Source of the DNA: Rubrivivax albus
Lineage (GTDB): Bacteria; Pseudomonadota; Gammaproteobacteria; Burkholderiales; Burkholderiaceae_C
DNA length: 64,000 nt
Assembly: GCF_004016515.1 (NCBI RefSeq)
Contig: NZ_SACT01000009.1
Location: 62,001-126,000, forward strand
Direction: 5' to 3'
In this document: piece by piece, positions 39,832 through 49,051 of the stretch
Numbering within the stretch: the first letter of the stretch is position 1
Layout of the letters: every line of letters starts with the position of its first letter
Translations under genes and position numbers: made by a program
The notes under the pieces: model-generated
The model's input: the letters and a program-made list of their open reading frames with translations, nothing else
Databases searched by the model: none
What the model was told of the DNA's origin: nothing

Positions 39832-41655
39832 ATGAGTGCCGTGCTCAAGCCCCGGGCCGACAGCGGCCCGACCCTGGCCGCCGTGCCCGCGCCGTCGGCG
39901 CTGGAACTGCGCGGTGCGTGGAAGTCCTACGCGGCGCACACCGTGCTGCAGGACGTGAACCTGTCCATCGCGCGCGGCGAGTTCGTCGCCGTGGTGGGCT
40001 TCTCCGGCAGCGGCAAGACCACGCTGGTCAACCTGCTGGCCGGCCTGGCCGCCGCCGACCGGGGCGAGGTGCTCAAGGCCGGGCGGCCGATCACCGGGCC
40101 CGGTCCGGACCGCGGCATCGTGTTCCAGAGCTACTCGCCGATGCCGTGGCTGACGGTCGGCGAGAACGTGGCGCTGGCCGTGGACCGCGTGATGGCCGGC
40201 GCGTCGGCGGCCGAACGCGCGGCGCAGGTGAAGCACTACGTCAAGCTGGTCGGCCTGTCGGCGGCGATCGACAAGAAGCCGGCACAGCTCTCCGGCGGCA
40301 TGCGCCAGCGCGTGAGTGTGGCGCGCGCGCTGGCCACCGACCCCGACGTGCTGCTGCTGGACGAACCGCTGTCGGCGCTCGACGCGCTGACCCGCGCGCA
40401 GCTGCAGGACGAGATCACCCGCATCTGGGGCGCCGATCCGGCCAACCGCAAGACGGTGCTGCTGATCACCAACGACGTGGACGAGGCGCTGATGATGGCC
40501 GACCGCGTGATCCCGCTGACGCTGCCGGAGCCCGGTGGCCGCGGGGCCACGCTTGCCCCGGCCTTCACCGTGGACCTGCCGCGGCCGCGTGACCGCGGCG
40601 CGATGAACCACGATCGCCGCTTCCAGGCGCTGCGCGCGGAAGTCACGCAGACGCTGCTGGACATGGCGCACGCCCGTCAGGGCGCCGGAGGCGGGCAGGT
40701 GATCAGCCTGCCATCCATGACGCCGGCCGACGTGGCGGTGCCCAAGGCGACGCCGTCGATGGCCCGCCTGCTGGGCCTGAAGCACGCGGCGCTGGCCGAG
40801 CGCATCGACGCCGAGGCGTTGACGCCCGAGCCGTCGCCGCTGGCCCGGCCGGATGCCACCGCGCGCATCGGCGATGAGCGCTTCGTCGACTTCTCCCGGG
40901 TCATCAAGGTCTACCCCACGCCGGCCGGCCCGCAGACCGTGGTCGACGGCTTCGACCTGCGCATGGCCAAGGGCGAGTTCGTCTCGCTGATCGGCCACAG
41001 CGGCTGCGGCAAGAGCACGGTGCTGTCGATGATCGCCGGCCTGACCGACGTGACCGAGGGCGTGATCGTGCTCGGCGGCCGGGAGGTCAGGGACGCCGGC
41101 CCCGACCGTGGCCTGGTCTTCCAGAGCCCCAGCCTCGTGCCCTGGCTGACCGCCTTCGACAACGTGATGCTGGGTGTGGCGCGCGTGTTCCCGCACGTGC
41201 CCGCGGCCGAGCGGCGCGATGCCGTGGCCCACCACCTGCAGCGCGTGGGCCTGGCCGACGCGATGCACAAGAAGGCCAGCGAGCTCTCCAACGGCATGAA
41301 GCAGCGCGTGGGCATTGCGCGCGCCTTCGCGCTGCAGCCCAAGCTGCTGCTGCTGGACGAGCCCTTCGGCATGCTGGATGCGCTGACGCGCTGGGAGCTG
41401 CAGGAAGTGCTGATGGACGTGTGGGCGAAGAACCGCGTCACCGCCATCATGGTCACGCACGACGTGGACGAGGCCATCCTGCTGGCCGACCGCGTGGTGA
41501 TGATGACCAACGGCCCGCGCGCGAAGATCGGCCAGGTCATGGCCGTGCCGCTGGAGCGCCCACGCAGCCGCGAGGCGCTGCTCGCCCACCCGCGCTACTA
41601 CGAGCTGCGCGAGGAGCTGATCGGCTTCCTCGCGTCCTGCGGACACCAGCACTGA
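39832..41655 (+). CDS. nrtCD: Nitrate ABC transporter ATPase, NrtC-NrtD type double ABC protein
   Basis: 607 residues holding two complete ABC domains. Domain 1 (about 23-260): Walker A GFSGSGKTT (56-64), signature LSGGM (153-157), Walker B LLLDEP. Domain 2 (about 352-585): GHSGCGKST (388-396), LSNGM (485-489), LLLDEP. The switch His is present in domain 2 (VTHDVDEA, H543) but is Asn in domain 1 (ITNDVDEA, N214), so the pair is asymmetric. No NrtA-like sensor domain is attached, unlike cyanobacterial NrtC. Start at 39832 has GGGAG upstream; 39817 is a weaker alternative. Confidence 0.92.
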   Translation: MSAVLKPRADSGPTLAAVPAPSALELRGAWKSYAAHTVLQDVNLSIARGEFVAVVGFSGSGKTTLVNLLAGLAAADRGEVLKAGRPITGPGPDRGIVFQSYSPMPWLTVGENVALAVDRVMAGASAAERAAQVKHYVKLVGLSAAIDKKPAQLSGGMRQRVSVARALATDPDVLLLDEPLSALDALTRAQLQDEITRIWGADPANRKTVLLITNDVDEALMMADRVIPLTLPEPGGRGATLAPAFTVDLPRPRDRGAMNHDRRFQALRAEVTQTLLDMAHARQGAGGGQVISLPSMTPADVAVPKATPSMARLLGLKHAALAERIDAEALTPEPSPLARPDATARIGDERFVDFSRVIKVYPTPAGPQTVVDGFDLRMAKGEFVSLIGHSGCGKSTVLSMIAGLTDVTEGVIVLGGREVRDAGPDRGLVFQSPSLVPWLTAFDNVMLGVARVFPHVPAAERRDAVAHHLQRVGLADAMHKKASELSNGMKQRVGIARAFALQPKLLLLDEPFGMLDALTRWELQEVLMDVWAKNRVTAIMVTHDVDEAILLADRVVMMTNGPRAKIGQVMAVPLERPRSREALLAHPRYYELREELIGFLASCGHQH

Positions 41656-41665
41656 GAGCCCTGCC

Positions 41666-44119
41666 ATGCAGAAGATGAAACTGGTCGTCGTCGGCAACGG
41701 CATGGCCGGCGTGCGCACGGTGGAGGAACTGCTCAAGCTGCAGCCCGACCTCTACGAGATCACCATCATCGGCGCCGAGCCGCACCCCAACTACAACCGC
41801 ATCCTGTTGTCGCCGGTGCTGGCCGGCGAGCAGACGCTGGACCAGATCGTGCTGAACCCGCGCGAGTGGTATGCGGAGCACGGCATCGCGCTGCACATCG
41901 GTCAGTGGGTCACCGGCGTGGATCGACGCGCCCGCGTGGTGCACACCGACGCCGGCCACGCCTTTCCCTACGACCGCCTGCTGATCGCCACCGGCTCCAA
42001 CCCCTTCATCCTGCCCGTTCCGGGCACCGACCTGGGCGGCGTGATCGGCTACCGCGACATCGCCGACACGCAGGCGATGATCGACGCGGCCGTCAGGCAC
42101 CGGCACGCTGTGGTCATCGGTGGCGGCCTGCTCGGGCTGGAAGCGGCCAACGGCCTGGCCAAGCGTGGCATGGACGTCACCGTGGTGCACATCATGCCGT
42201 GGCTGATGGAGCGCCAGCTGGACGAGACGGCAGGCAAGCTGCTGCAGGCGTCGCTGGAGCAGCGCGGGCTGAAGTTCATGATCGGCGCGCAGACCGAGGG
42301 CCTGCTGGGCGGGGAGGACGGCCGGGTCAAGGCGGTCCGCTTCAAGGACGGCACCGAGATCCCGGCCGAACTGGTCGTCATGGCCGCCGGCATCCGCCCG
42401 AACACCGCGCTGGCGCAGACCATCGGCCTGCACTGCGACCGCGGCATCGTTGTCACCGACACGCTGCAGACCGTGACCGACCCGCGCATCTACGCCGTGG
42501 GCGAGTGCGCCGCCCACCGCGGGGTGGCGTATGGCCTGGTGGCGCCGCTGTTCGAGCAGGCCAAGGTCTGCGCCAACCACCTGGCGCAGATGGGCATCGG
42601 CCGCTACACCGGCAGCCAGGTCTCGACCAAGCTCAAGGTCACCGGCATCGACCTGTTCTCGGCCGGTAACTTCATGGGCGGGGAGGGCACCGAGCAGATC
42701 CTGCTGTCCGACCCCGTCGGCGGCGTCTACAAGAAGCTGGTGGTGAAGGACGACAAGCTGGTCGGCGCCTGCCTCTACGGCGACACGGTGGACGGCAGCT
42801 GGTATTTCAAGCTGATCCGCGAAGGGCGCTCGATCGCCGACATCCGCGACCACCTGATGTTCGGCGAGAGCAACCTCGGCGACACCGGCCACCAGGGCCA
42901 GAACAAGGCCGCGGCCATGGCCGATGCCGACGAGGTCTGCGGCTGCAACGGCGTCACCAAGGGCACCATCTGCAAGGCCATCCAGGACAAGGGCCTGTTC
43001 ACGCTGGACGAGGTGCGCCGGCACACCAAGGCCAGCGGCAGCTGCGGCAGCTGCACCGGGCTGGTCGAGCAGATCCTCATGCTCACCGCCGGCGGCGACT
43101 ACAGCGCCGCACCGTCGAAGAAGGCCCTGTGCGGCTGCACCGACCACGGCCACCAGGACGTGCGCGACGCGATCCGCCAACAGCACCTGACCAGCATCCC
43201 CGAGGTCTACGCCGCGCTGGCCTGGCGCACACCCAACGGCTGCGCCACCTGTCGCCCGGCCATCAACTACTACCTGATCAGCACCTGGCCCAAGGAAGCG
43301 AAGGACGACCCGCAGAGCCGCTTCATCAACGAACGCAGCCACGCCAACATCCAGAAGGACGGCACCTACAGCGTGATCCCGCGCATGTGGGGCGGCGAGA
43401 CCACGGCCGATGAGCTGCGCCGCATCGCCGACGCGGTGGACAAGTACAGGATCCCCACGGTCAAGGTCACCGGTGGCCAGCGCATCGACCTGCTGGGCGT
43501 GAGGAAGGAAGACCTGCCCGGTGTCTGGCGCGACATCGGCATGCCCAGCGGCCATGCCTACGCCAAGGCGCTGCGCACGGTGAAGACCTGCGTGGGCAGC
43601 GAGTGGTGCCGCTTCGGCACCCAGGACAGCACTCAGATGGGCAAGGACCTCGAGCGGGCACTGTGGCGCATGTACGCGCCGCACAAGGTCAAGCTGGCCG
43701 TCAGTGGCTGCCCGCGCAACTGCGCCGAGTCCGGCATCAAGGACGTGGGCGTGATCGGCGTGGACAGCGGCTGGGAGATCTACGTGGCCGGCAACGGCGG
43801 CATCAAGACCGAGGTCGCCCAGTTCTTCTGCAAGGTGAAGACGGCCGAAGAGGTGCTGGAGGTCAGCGGCGCCTTCCTGCAGCTCTACCGCGAGGAGGGC
43901 TGGTACCTGGAGCGCACCTGCCACTACGTGGCCCGTGTGGGGCTTGACCACTGCAAGAAGGCGGTGCTGGACGACGCCGCCAGCCGCCGCGCGCTGTGGG
44001 AGCGCCTGCAGTTCAGCCTCGACGGTGAGCCCGACCCCTGGTTCGAGCACGCCCAGGCACAGGTGGACCTGCGGCAGTTCGACACGCTGTCTGCTCAGCA
44101 ACCCGTGGAGGCCGCGTGA
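41666..44119 (+). CDS. nirB: Assimilatory nitrite reductase large subunit NirB
   Basis: 817 residues: FAD/NAD(P)H domains (about 1-400; VVVGNGMAGVRTVEEL and ATGSNPFILP), a BFD-like [2Fe-2S] segment (about 420-480; CGCNGVTKG, CGSC), then ferredoxin-type and sirohaem/[4Fe-4S] domains with CVGSEWC (C642, C648) and SGCPRNC (C682, C686). It reduces nitrite to ammonium with NAD(P)H. Its stop overlaps the nirD start. Ten bases after the ATPase gene. Confidence 0.96.
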   Translation: MQKMKLVVVGNGMAGVRTVEELLKLQPDLYEITIIGAEPHPNYNRILLSPVLAGEQTLDQIVLNPREWYAEHGIALHIGQWVTGVDRRARVVHTDAGHAFPYDRLLIATGSNPFILPVPGTDLGGVIGYRDIADTQAMIDAAVRHRHAVVIGGGLLGLEAANGLAKRGMDVTVVHIMPWLMERQLDETAGKLLQASLEQRGLKFMIGAQTEGLLGGEDGRVKAVRFKDGTEIPAELVVMAAGIRPNTALAQTIGLHCDRGIVVTDTLQTVTDPRIYAVGECAAHRGVAYGLVAPLFEQAKVCANHLAQMGIGRYTGSQVSTKLKVTGIDLFSAGNFMGGEGTEQILLSDPVGGVYKKLVVKDDKLVGACLYGDTVDGSWYFKLIREGRSIADIRDHLMFGESNLGDTGHQGQNKAAAMADADEVCGCNGVTKGTICKAIQDKGLFTLDEVRRHTKASGSCGSCTGLVEQILMLTAGGDYSAAPSKKALCGCTDHGHQDVRDAIRQQHLTSIPEVYAALAWRTPNGCATCRPAINYYLISTWPKEAKDDPQSRFINERSHANIQKDGTYSVIPRMWGGETTADELRRIADAVDKYRIPTVKVTGGQRIDLLGVRKEDLPGVWRDIGMPSGHAYAKALRTVKTCVGSEWCRFGTQDSTQMGKDLERALWRMYAPHKVKLAVSGCPRNCAESGIKDVGVIGVDSGWEIYVAGNGGIKTEVAQFFCKVKTAEEVLEVSGAFLQLYREEGWYLERTCHYVARVGLDHCKKAVLDDAASRRALWERLQFSLDGEPDPWFEHAQAQVDLRQFDTLSAQQPVEAA

Positions 44120-44469
44120 TGGCCGACTGGATGGCGATCTGCCGCGTCGACGAGATCCCCGTGCTCGGCGCCCGCCGCGTGGCGCGCGAACGCGGCGCCG
44201 AGGTGGCCGTGTTCCGCGCCGACGACGACCATGTCTTTGCCCTGCTGGACCGTTGCCCGCACAAGGGCGGGCCACTATCGCAGGGCATCGTGTTCGGCCA
44301 CAGCGTGGCCTGCCCGCTGCACAACTGGACCATCGAGCTCGGCAGCGGCGAGGCGCGGGCGCCGGACGTGGGCTGCGCCGCGCGCTTTGCGGTGAAGGTG
44401 GAGGCGGGCGTCGTGCACCTGGACGCCGCCGAGCTGGCAACGCGCGCCGTCGATCCGGTCACGGCCTGA
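44119..44469 (+). CDS. nirD: Assimilatory nitrite reductase small subunit NirD
   Basis: 116 residues, a Rieske-type fold. The motif CPHKGGPLSQG and CPLHNW supplies Cys/His pairs (C-x-H ... C-x2-H), so unlike the enteric NirD this one appears able to hold a [2Fe-2S] cluster. ATG at 44119 overlaps the nirB stop; a GTG immediately upstream (44116) is also possible, with GGAGG ahead of both. Confidence 0.92.
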   Translation: MADWMAICRVDEIPVLGARRVARERGAEVAVFRADDDHVFALLDRCPHKGGPLSQGIVFGHSVACPLHNWTIELGSGEARAPDVGCAARFAVKVEAGVVHLDAAELATRAVDPVTA

Positions 44470-44473
44470 GGCC

Positions 44474-47272
44474 ATGGACACCCGCAGCACCTGCCCCTAC
44501 TGCGGCGTCGGCTGCGGCGTCGTCATCGAGAGCGATGGTGCACGCATCACCGGCGTGCGCGGCGACCCGGAGCACCCGGCGAACTTCGGGCGCCTGTGCA
44601 GCAAGGGCGCCACGCTGCACCTGACGGCCGCGCCCGAGATCACCCGCCAGGCCCGGCTGCTGCAGCCGATGCAGCGCCTGCAACGCGATGCCGACCCGGT
44701 GCCACTGGCCTGGGACGGGGCGCTGAACCTGGCCGCCGACCGCATCGCCGGCGTGGTGCAGGCCCACGGCGCCGACGCGGTGGGCGTCTACGTCTCGGGC
44801 CAGCTGCTCACCGAGGACTACTTCGTCTTCAACAAGCTGGTGCGCGGCCTGCTGGGCAGCAACCAGATCGACAGCAACTCCCGCCTGTGCATGAGCAGCG
44901 CCGTGGCCGGCTACAAGGCCACCCTGGGCGCGGATGCGCCGCCGGCCTGCTACGACGATCTCGCGCACGCGAACACCGTCTTCATTGCCGGCAGCAACAC
45001 CGCCTGGGCCCACCCGATCATGATGCGCCGGCTGGAGGATGCCAAGCGCGCCAACCCGGCGCAGAAGTGGATCGTCGCCGACCCGCGCCGCACCGAGACC
45101 GCCGCCGTCGCCGACCTGCACCTGCCGCTGCTGCCCGGCACCGACGTGGCGCTGTTCCACGGCCTGCTGCACCTGCTGTTGTGGGAGGGGCTGACCGATG
45201 CCGCCTTCATCGCAGCCCACACCACCGGCTTCGACGCGCTGCGTGACCGCGTGCGCGAGTTCACGCCCAAGCACGTGGCGGCGCTGTGCGGCCTTCCCGA
45301 GGCCGACGTCGTGCAGGCAGCGCGCTGGTTCGGTGCGAACACGCCCACGCTGAGCCTTTACTGCCAGGGCCTGAACCAGAGCAGTCACGGCACCGACAAG
45401 AACGCCGCGCTGATCAACCTGCACCTGGCCACCGGCCAGATCGGCAAGCCCGGGGCCGCCCCCTTCAGCCTGACCGGCCAGCCCAACGCGATGGGCGGGC
45501 GCGAGGTGGGGGCCATGGCCAACCTGCTGCCCGGCCACCGCAGCCTGGCCAGCGACGCCGACCGTGCCGAACTGGCGGCGCTGTGGGGCGTGCCGCCGGT
45601 GCCTGCCGCGCCCGGCCGCACCGCGGTGGAGATGTTCGAGGCCGCCGCCGACGGTGCGGTGAAGCTGCTCTGGATCGCCTGCACCAACCCGGCGCAGAGC
45701 CTGCCCGACCAGGCCATGGTCCGCCGGGCGCTGGCGCGCGCCGAGTTCGTGATCGTGCAGGAGGCCTTCGCCGACACGGCCACCGCGCGCCGGGCCGACC
45801 TGCTGCTGCCCGCGGCCACCTGGGGCGAGAAGGAAGGCACGGTGACCAACAGCGAACGCCGCATCTCGCGCGTGCGCGCCGCCGTGCCACCGGCGGGTGA
45901 GGCTCGTCCGGACTGGCAGATCGCCCGCGACGTCGGCCGCCGGCTGGAAGCACGGCTGGACCCGCGCCGTGCCGACGGCGCCAGCCTGTTCGCCTTCGAG
46001 TCCGCCGAACAGGTGTGGCATGAACACCGGGCGACGACCGTGGGCCGCGACCTGGACATCGGCGGGCTGAACTGGGCGATGCTGGACGCCGCACCGCGCC
46101 AGTGGCCGCTGCCCGCGGGGGCGGCCGACGGCCTGGCACGCCTGTACGGGGACGGCCGGTTTCCGACACCCGATGGCCGGGCCCGCTTTGCCGCACCGGC
46201 CTGGCAGGACGTGGCCCAGCCGCGCGATGCCCGGTTCCCGGTGGCCCTGACCACCGGCCGGCTGCGCGACCAGTGGCACGGCATGAGCCGTACCGGCCTG
46301 CTCGGCCGCCTGAACGACCACGCGCCGGCACCTGCGCTGGCCATGCACCCGCAGGAACTCGACCGCCGCGGCTGGCGCGCCGGCGACCTGGTGCGCGTGC
46401 GCTCGCGCCACGGCGAGGCGGTGCTGCCGGTGCAGCCCAGCGCCACCGTGCGCCCAGCCCAGGCCAGCGTGCCCATGCACTGGGGCGAAGAGTTCGTCGG
46501 TGGCCAGACCGCCGACGGCCGGCCGCTGACCGGGGTCAACGCCCTGGCCAGCCCGGCGCGCTGCCCGCAGTCCAAGCAGCCGGAACTCAAGCACGTGGCG
46601 GTGCGGGTGGAGCCGGCGAAGCTGCCCTGGCGGCTCACGGCCGCCGCCTGGCTGCCGGCCGAGGCCGCGGTGGCGGCGCGCGCGGCGCTGTCGCGGCACC
46701 TGCCCGACTTCGGCTATGCCCAGGCGACGCTGTTCGGGCGCGAGGGCCACGGCGAGCCGGTGGGTGTGCTGCTGCATGCCGCCGCGTCCGCGTCGGTGGC
46801 CGACGAGGTGCTGGCGCGCGTCGAGTCCCTGCTCGGGCTCGATGTGCCGGAGGTGCTGCGCTACAGCGACCCGCGCCGCGGTCAGCGGCGGCTCGTGCGC
46901 CTGGCTGCCGGTGCGCCGGTCACGCTGGCCGGGCTGCTGCTGGCGGGTGACGACGGGGCTGCCACCTGGGCGCTGCCGCTGCTGCAGGGCCGCGTGCCGG
47001 CGGACGGCCTGGCCCGTGGTGTGTTGAGCGGCAGCGCGCGACCCCCGACCACGGCCGCACCCCGCGCGCCACAGGTCTGCAACTGCCTGGACGTGCGCGA
47101 GGACCGCATCGTCGACGCGCTTCAGGCCTGCCACGGCAACGAGGCCGCCCGCCTGGCCACGGTGCAGCAGGCGCTGGGCTGCGGCACGCAGTGCGGGTCC
47201 TGCGTGCCGGCGCTGCAGGCCCTGGTGCGGCGCACGCCGCCAACGCCCACGCTTGAGGCGGAGGCGGCATGA
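44474..47272 (+). CDS. nasA: Assimilatory nitrate reductase catalytic subunit NasA, with C-terminal BFD domain
   Basis: 932 residues. N-terminal [4Fe-4S] ligands C7, C10, C14, C42 (TCPYCGVGC ... RLCSKG), then molybdopterin guanine dinucleotide domains (NSRLCMSSAVAGYK with the Cys that binds Mo; TNPAQSLPD). The last 64 residues are a BFD-like [2Fe-2S] domain with C869, C871, C907, C910. Reduces nitrate to nitrite in the cytoplasm. No separate NasC/NasB reductase gene is in the operon, so electrons must come from a ferredoxin, flavodoxin or an unlinked reductase. It begins 4 bases after nirD. Confidence 0.95.
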   Translation: MDTRSTCPYCGVGCGVVIESDGARITGVRGDPEHPANFGRLCSKGATLHLTAAPEITRQARLLQPMQRLQRDADPVPLAWDGALNLAADRIAGVVQAHGADAVGVYVSGQLLTEDYFVFNKLVRGLLGSNQIDSNSRLCMSSAVAGYKATLGADAPPACYDDLAHANTVFIAGSNTAWAHPIMMRRLEDAKRANPAQKWIVADPRRTETAAVADLHLPLLPGTDVALFHGLLHLLLWEGLTDAAFIAAHTTGFDALRDRVREFTPKHVAALCGLPEADVVQAARWFGANTPTLSLYCQGLNQSSHGTDKNAALINLHLATGQIGKPGAAPFSLTGQPNAMGGREVGAMANLLPGHRSLASDADRAELAALWGVPPVPAAPGRTAVEMFEAAADGAVKLLWIACTNPAQSLPDQAMVRRALARAEFVIVQEAFADTATARRADLLLPAATWGEKEGTVTNSERRISRVRAAVPPAGEARPDWQIARDVGRRLEARLDPRRADGASLFAFESAEQVWHEHRATTVGRDLDIGGLNWAMLDAAPRQWPLPAGAADGLARLYGDGRFPTPDGRARFAAPAWQDVAQPRDARFPVALTTGRLRDQWHGMSRTGLLGRLNDHAPAPALAMHPQELDRRGWRAGDLVRVRSRHGEAVLPVQPSATVRPAQASVPMHWGEEFVGGQTADGRPLTGVNALASPARCPQSKQPELKHVAVRVEPAKLPWRLTAAAWLPAEAAVAARAALSRHLPDFGYAQATLFGREGHGEPVGVLLHAAASASVADEVLARVESLLGLDVPEVLRYSDPRRGQRRLVRLAAGAPVTLAGLLLAGDDGAATWALPLLQGRVPADGLARGVLSGSARPPTTAAPRAPQVCNCLDVREDRIVDALQACHGNEAARLATVQQALGCGTQCGSCVPALQALVRRTPPTPTLEAEAA

Positions 47273-48090
47273 CGGTCACGCTCCACACCGTGACCCTGAT
47301 CGGCGCCGGCCCCGGCGACCCGGACCTGCTGACCGTGAAAGCCGTCAAGGCCCTGCGCCGGGCCACCGTGGCGCTGGTGGACGACCTCGTCGATCCCGGC
47401 GTGCTGCGCTACCTGCGCCGCAGCGCGCGGGTGATCCCGGTGGGCAAGCGCGGTGGCTGCCGCTCCACGCCGCAGGCCTTCATCGAGCGGCTGCTGATCG
47501 CCGAGGCCAGGCGCGGCGAGCGCGTCGTTCGGCTCAAGGGCGGCGACCCGTTCGTCTTCGGCCGCGGCGGCGAGGAGGTCGATGCGCTGCTTGCGGCCGG
47601 CCTCGAGGTCGAGGTGGTTTCCGGCCTGACCGCCGGCATCGCCGGGCCAGCGGCGGTGGGCATCCCGGTCACGGACCGTCGCCACGCACCGGGCGTGGCC
47701 CTGGTCACCGGCCACCTGAAGGACGACGGCAACGGCCCGGACTGGGCGGCGCTGGCGCGCAGCGGATTGACCCTGGTGGTCTACATGGGCGTGGCGAGGG
47801 CCGACGCCGTGGTCCAGTCCTTGACGGAGGGTGGCCTGGCCGTCGACACGCCGGCGGCCGTGGTCAGCGCGGCGCACACGCCTCGGCAGACGGCCCGGCG
47901 CTGCACGCTCGGCACACTGTGCGCCACGGTCGAGGCCGACGAACTGGTCAGCCCGGCGTTGCTGGTCATCGGCAGCGTGGCCGACCTGGCCGACCTCAGC
48001 CTTTGCCCGCCGGTCCGGAGGCCTGACGCAGACCCAGCTGCGCCTCCAGTTCGGCAATCCGCGCCCGTGCGTCGTCGCCTTCGGGGATAG
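47269..48090 (+). CDS. cobA: Uroporphyrinogen-III C-methyltransferase (sirohaem synthesis)
   Basis: 273 residues. SAM-binding motifs VTLIGAGPGDPDLLTVKAVK (about 8-27) and VVRLKGGDPFVFGRGGEE (about 84-101) are those of SUMT enzymes (CobA/NirE/CysG-A). Makes precorrin-2 for sirohaem, the NirB cofactor, which explains its place at the end of the operon. Starts inside nasA (ATGA overlap). The last 30 or so residues (Arg/Pro-rich) go beyond the normal enzyme and run antisense over the 3' end of the crotonase gene for 95 bases. Confidence 0.93.
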   Translation: MTVTLHTVTLIGAGPGDPDLLTVKAVKALRRATVALVDDLVDPGVLRYLRRSARVIPVGKRGGCRSTPQAFIERLLIAEARRGERVVRLKGGDPFVFGRGGEEVDALLAAGLEVEVVSGLTAGIAGPAAVGIPVTDRRHAPGVALVTGHLKDDGNGPDWAALARSGLTLVVYMGVARADAVVQSLTEGGLAVDTPAAVVSAAHTPRQTARRCTLGTLCATVEADELVSPALLVIGSVADLADLSLCPPVRRPDADPAAPPVRQSAPVRRRLRG

Positions 48091-48964
48091 GCCGGCCGCT
48101 GTCGCGCCACTCGACCGCGGCCTTGAAGCCGCTGGCCTGGGCGAAGCGCCGGAACCAGAGGCCTTCCGGGTTGTGGCGCGTCACCCCGTCGAACAGCGTG
48201 GCGAACATCTGCGTCTGCTCCAGCCCCATGGTCAGCAGGGCCTGGTTGACCACCAGCTTGTGCATGGCGAGGTGCGAGCGCGGCACGCCGGCGATGCGCG
48301 CGGCCAGCTTCAGAGTCTCGGCCTCGAGGTCGGCGGCCGGCACCGCCAGATTGGCCAGGCCCCAGTCCGCGGCGGTGCACCCGTCGATCAGGTCGCCGGT
48401 GAACATCAGCTGCTTGGCGCGGGCAGGGCCCAGGCGGTAGGTCCACATGGCGGTGGTCGGGCAGCCCCACACGCGGGTGGGCATGTAGCCGATCTTCGCG
48501 TCCTCGGCCATCACCAGCAGGTCGCAGCACAGCGCGATGTCGCTGCCGCCGGCCACCGCGTGGCCGTGCACCATGGCGATGGTGGGCTTGCGGCACCGCC
48601 ACAGGGCCATGAAGTCCTCGGTGTAGCCCTTCATCGCCGCGTAGTCGTCCATGGCATCGAAGGGGTAGGCCTCCTGCTGGCAGGGGTGGGCCGTGCGGCC
48701 GGAGCCGAAGTCCACCAGGTCGTAGCCGGCACAGAAGCTGCGCCCGGCGCCGTCGAGCACGACCACGTGCGTGGTCTCGTCGGCCTCGGCCCACGCCACG
48801 GCGGCGCGGATCTCGGCCGGCATGCCTTCGGAGATGGCATTCAGGCGCTCGGGCCGGTTGAGCGTGAGGCGCAGGATGCGCGGGTTCGTGGGTTCCCGGC
48901 CGATGGCCAGGGTGCCGAAGGCGGGCAGGGCGGCAGGTGGGGTCGTATCGGTCGGGACGGGCAT
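47996..48964 (-). CDS. Crotonase-family enzyme (enoyl-CoA hydratase/isomerase)
   Basis: 322 residues. Crotonase features: GAGRSFCAGYDL (oxyanion hole, about 73-84) and HGHAVAGGSDIALCCDLLVM (second oxyanion hole, about 128-147). The usual hydratase Glu positions are not evident (TRVWGCPTTAMWTYRLGP), so hydratase activity is uncertain. The C-terminal about 90 residues are longer than in standard enoyl-CoA hydratases. The start at 48964 lacks a strong Shine-Dalgarno. Convergent with, and overlapping by 95 bases, the methyltransferase gene. Confidence 0.85.
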   Translation of the reverse strand: MPVPTDTTPPAALPAFGTLAIGREPTNPRILRLTLNRPERLNAISEGMPAEIRAAVAWAEADETTHVVVLDGAGRSFCAGYDLVDFGSGRTAHPCQQEAYPFDAMDDYAAMKGYTEDFMALWRCRKPTIAMVHGHAVAGGSDIALCCDLLVMAEDAKIGYMPTRVWGCPTTAMWTYRLGPARAKQLMFTGDLIDGCTAADWGLANLAVPAADLEAETLKLAARIAGVPRSHLAMHKLVVNQALLTMGLEQTQMFATLFDGVTRHNPEGLWFRRFAQASGFKAAVEWRDSGRPIPEGDDARARIAELEAQLGLRQASGPAGKG

Positions 48965-49051
48965 CGGGAAACCTTGGTTTACATCGGCGCCTGTCGTCCA
49001 CGTGGCGGACAGGCTCGTTGATGGTGCATGCTGAGCACACCTCGAGGGCGC

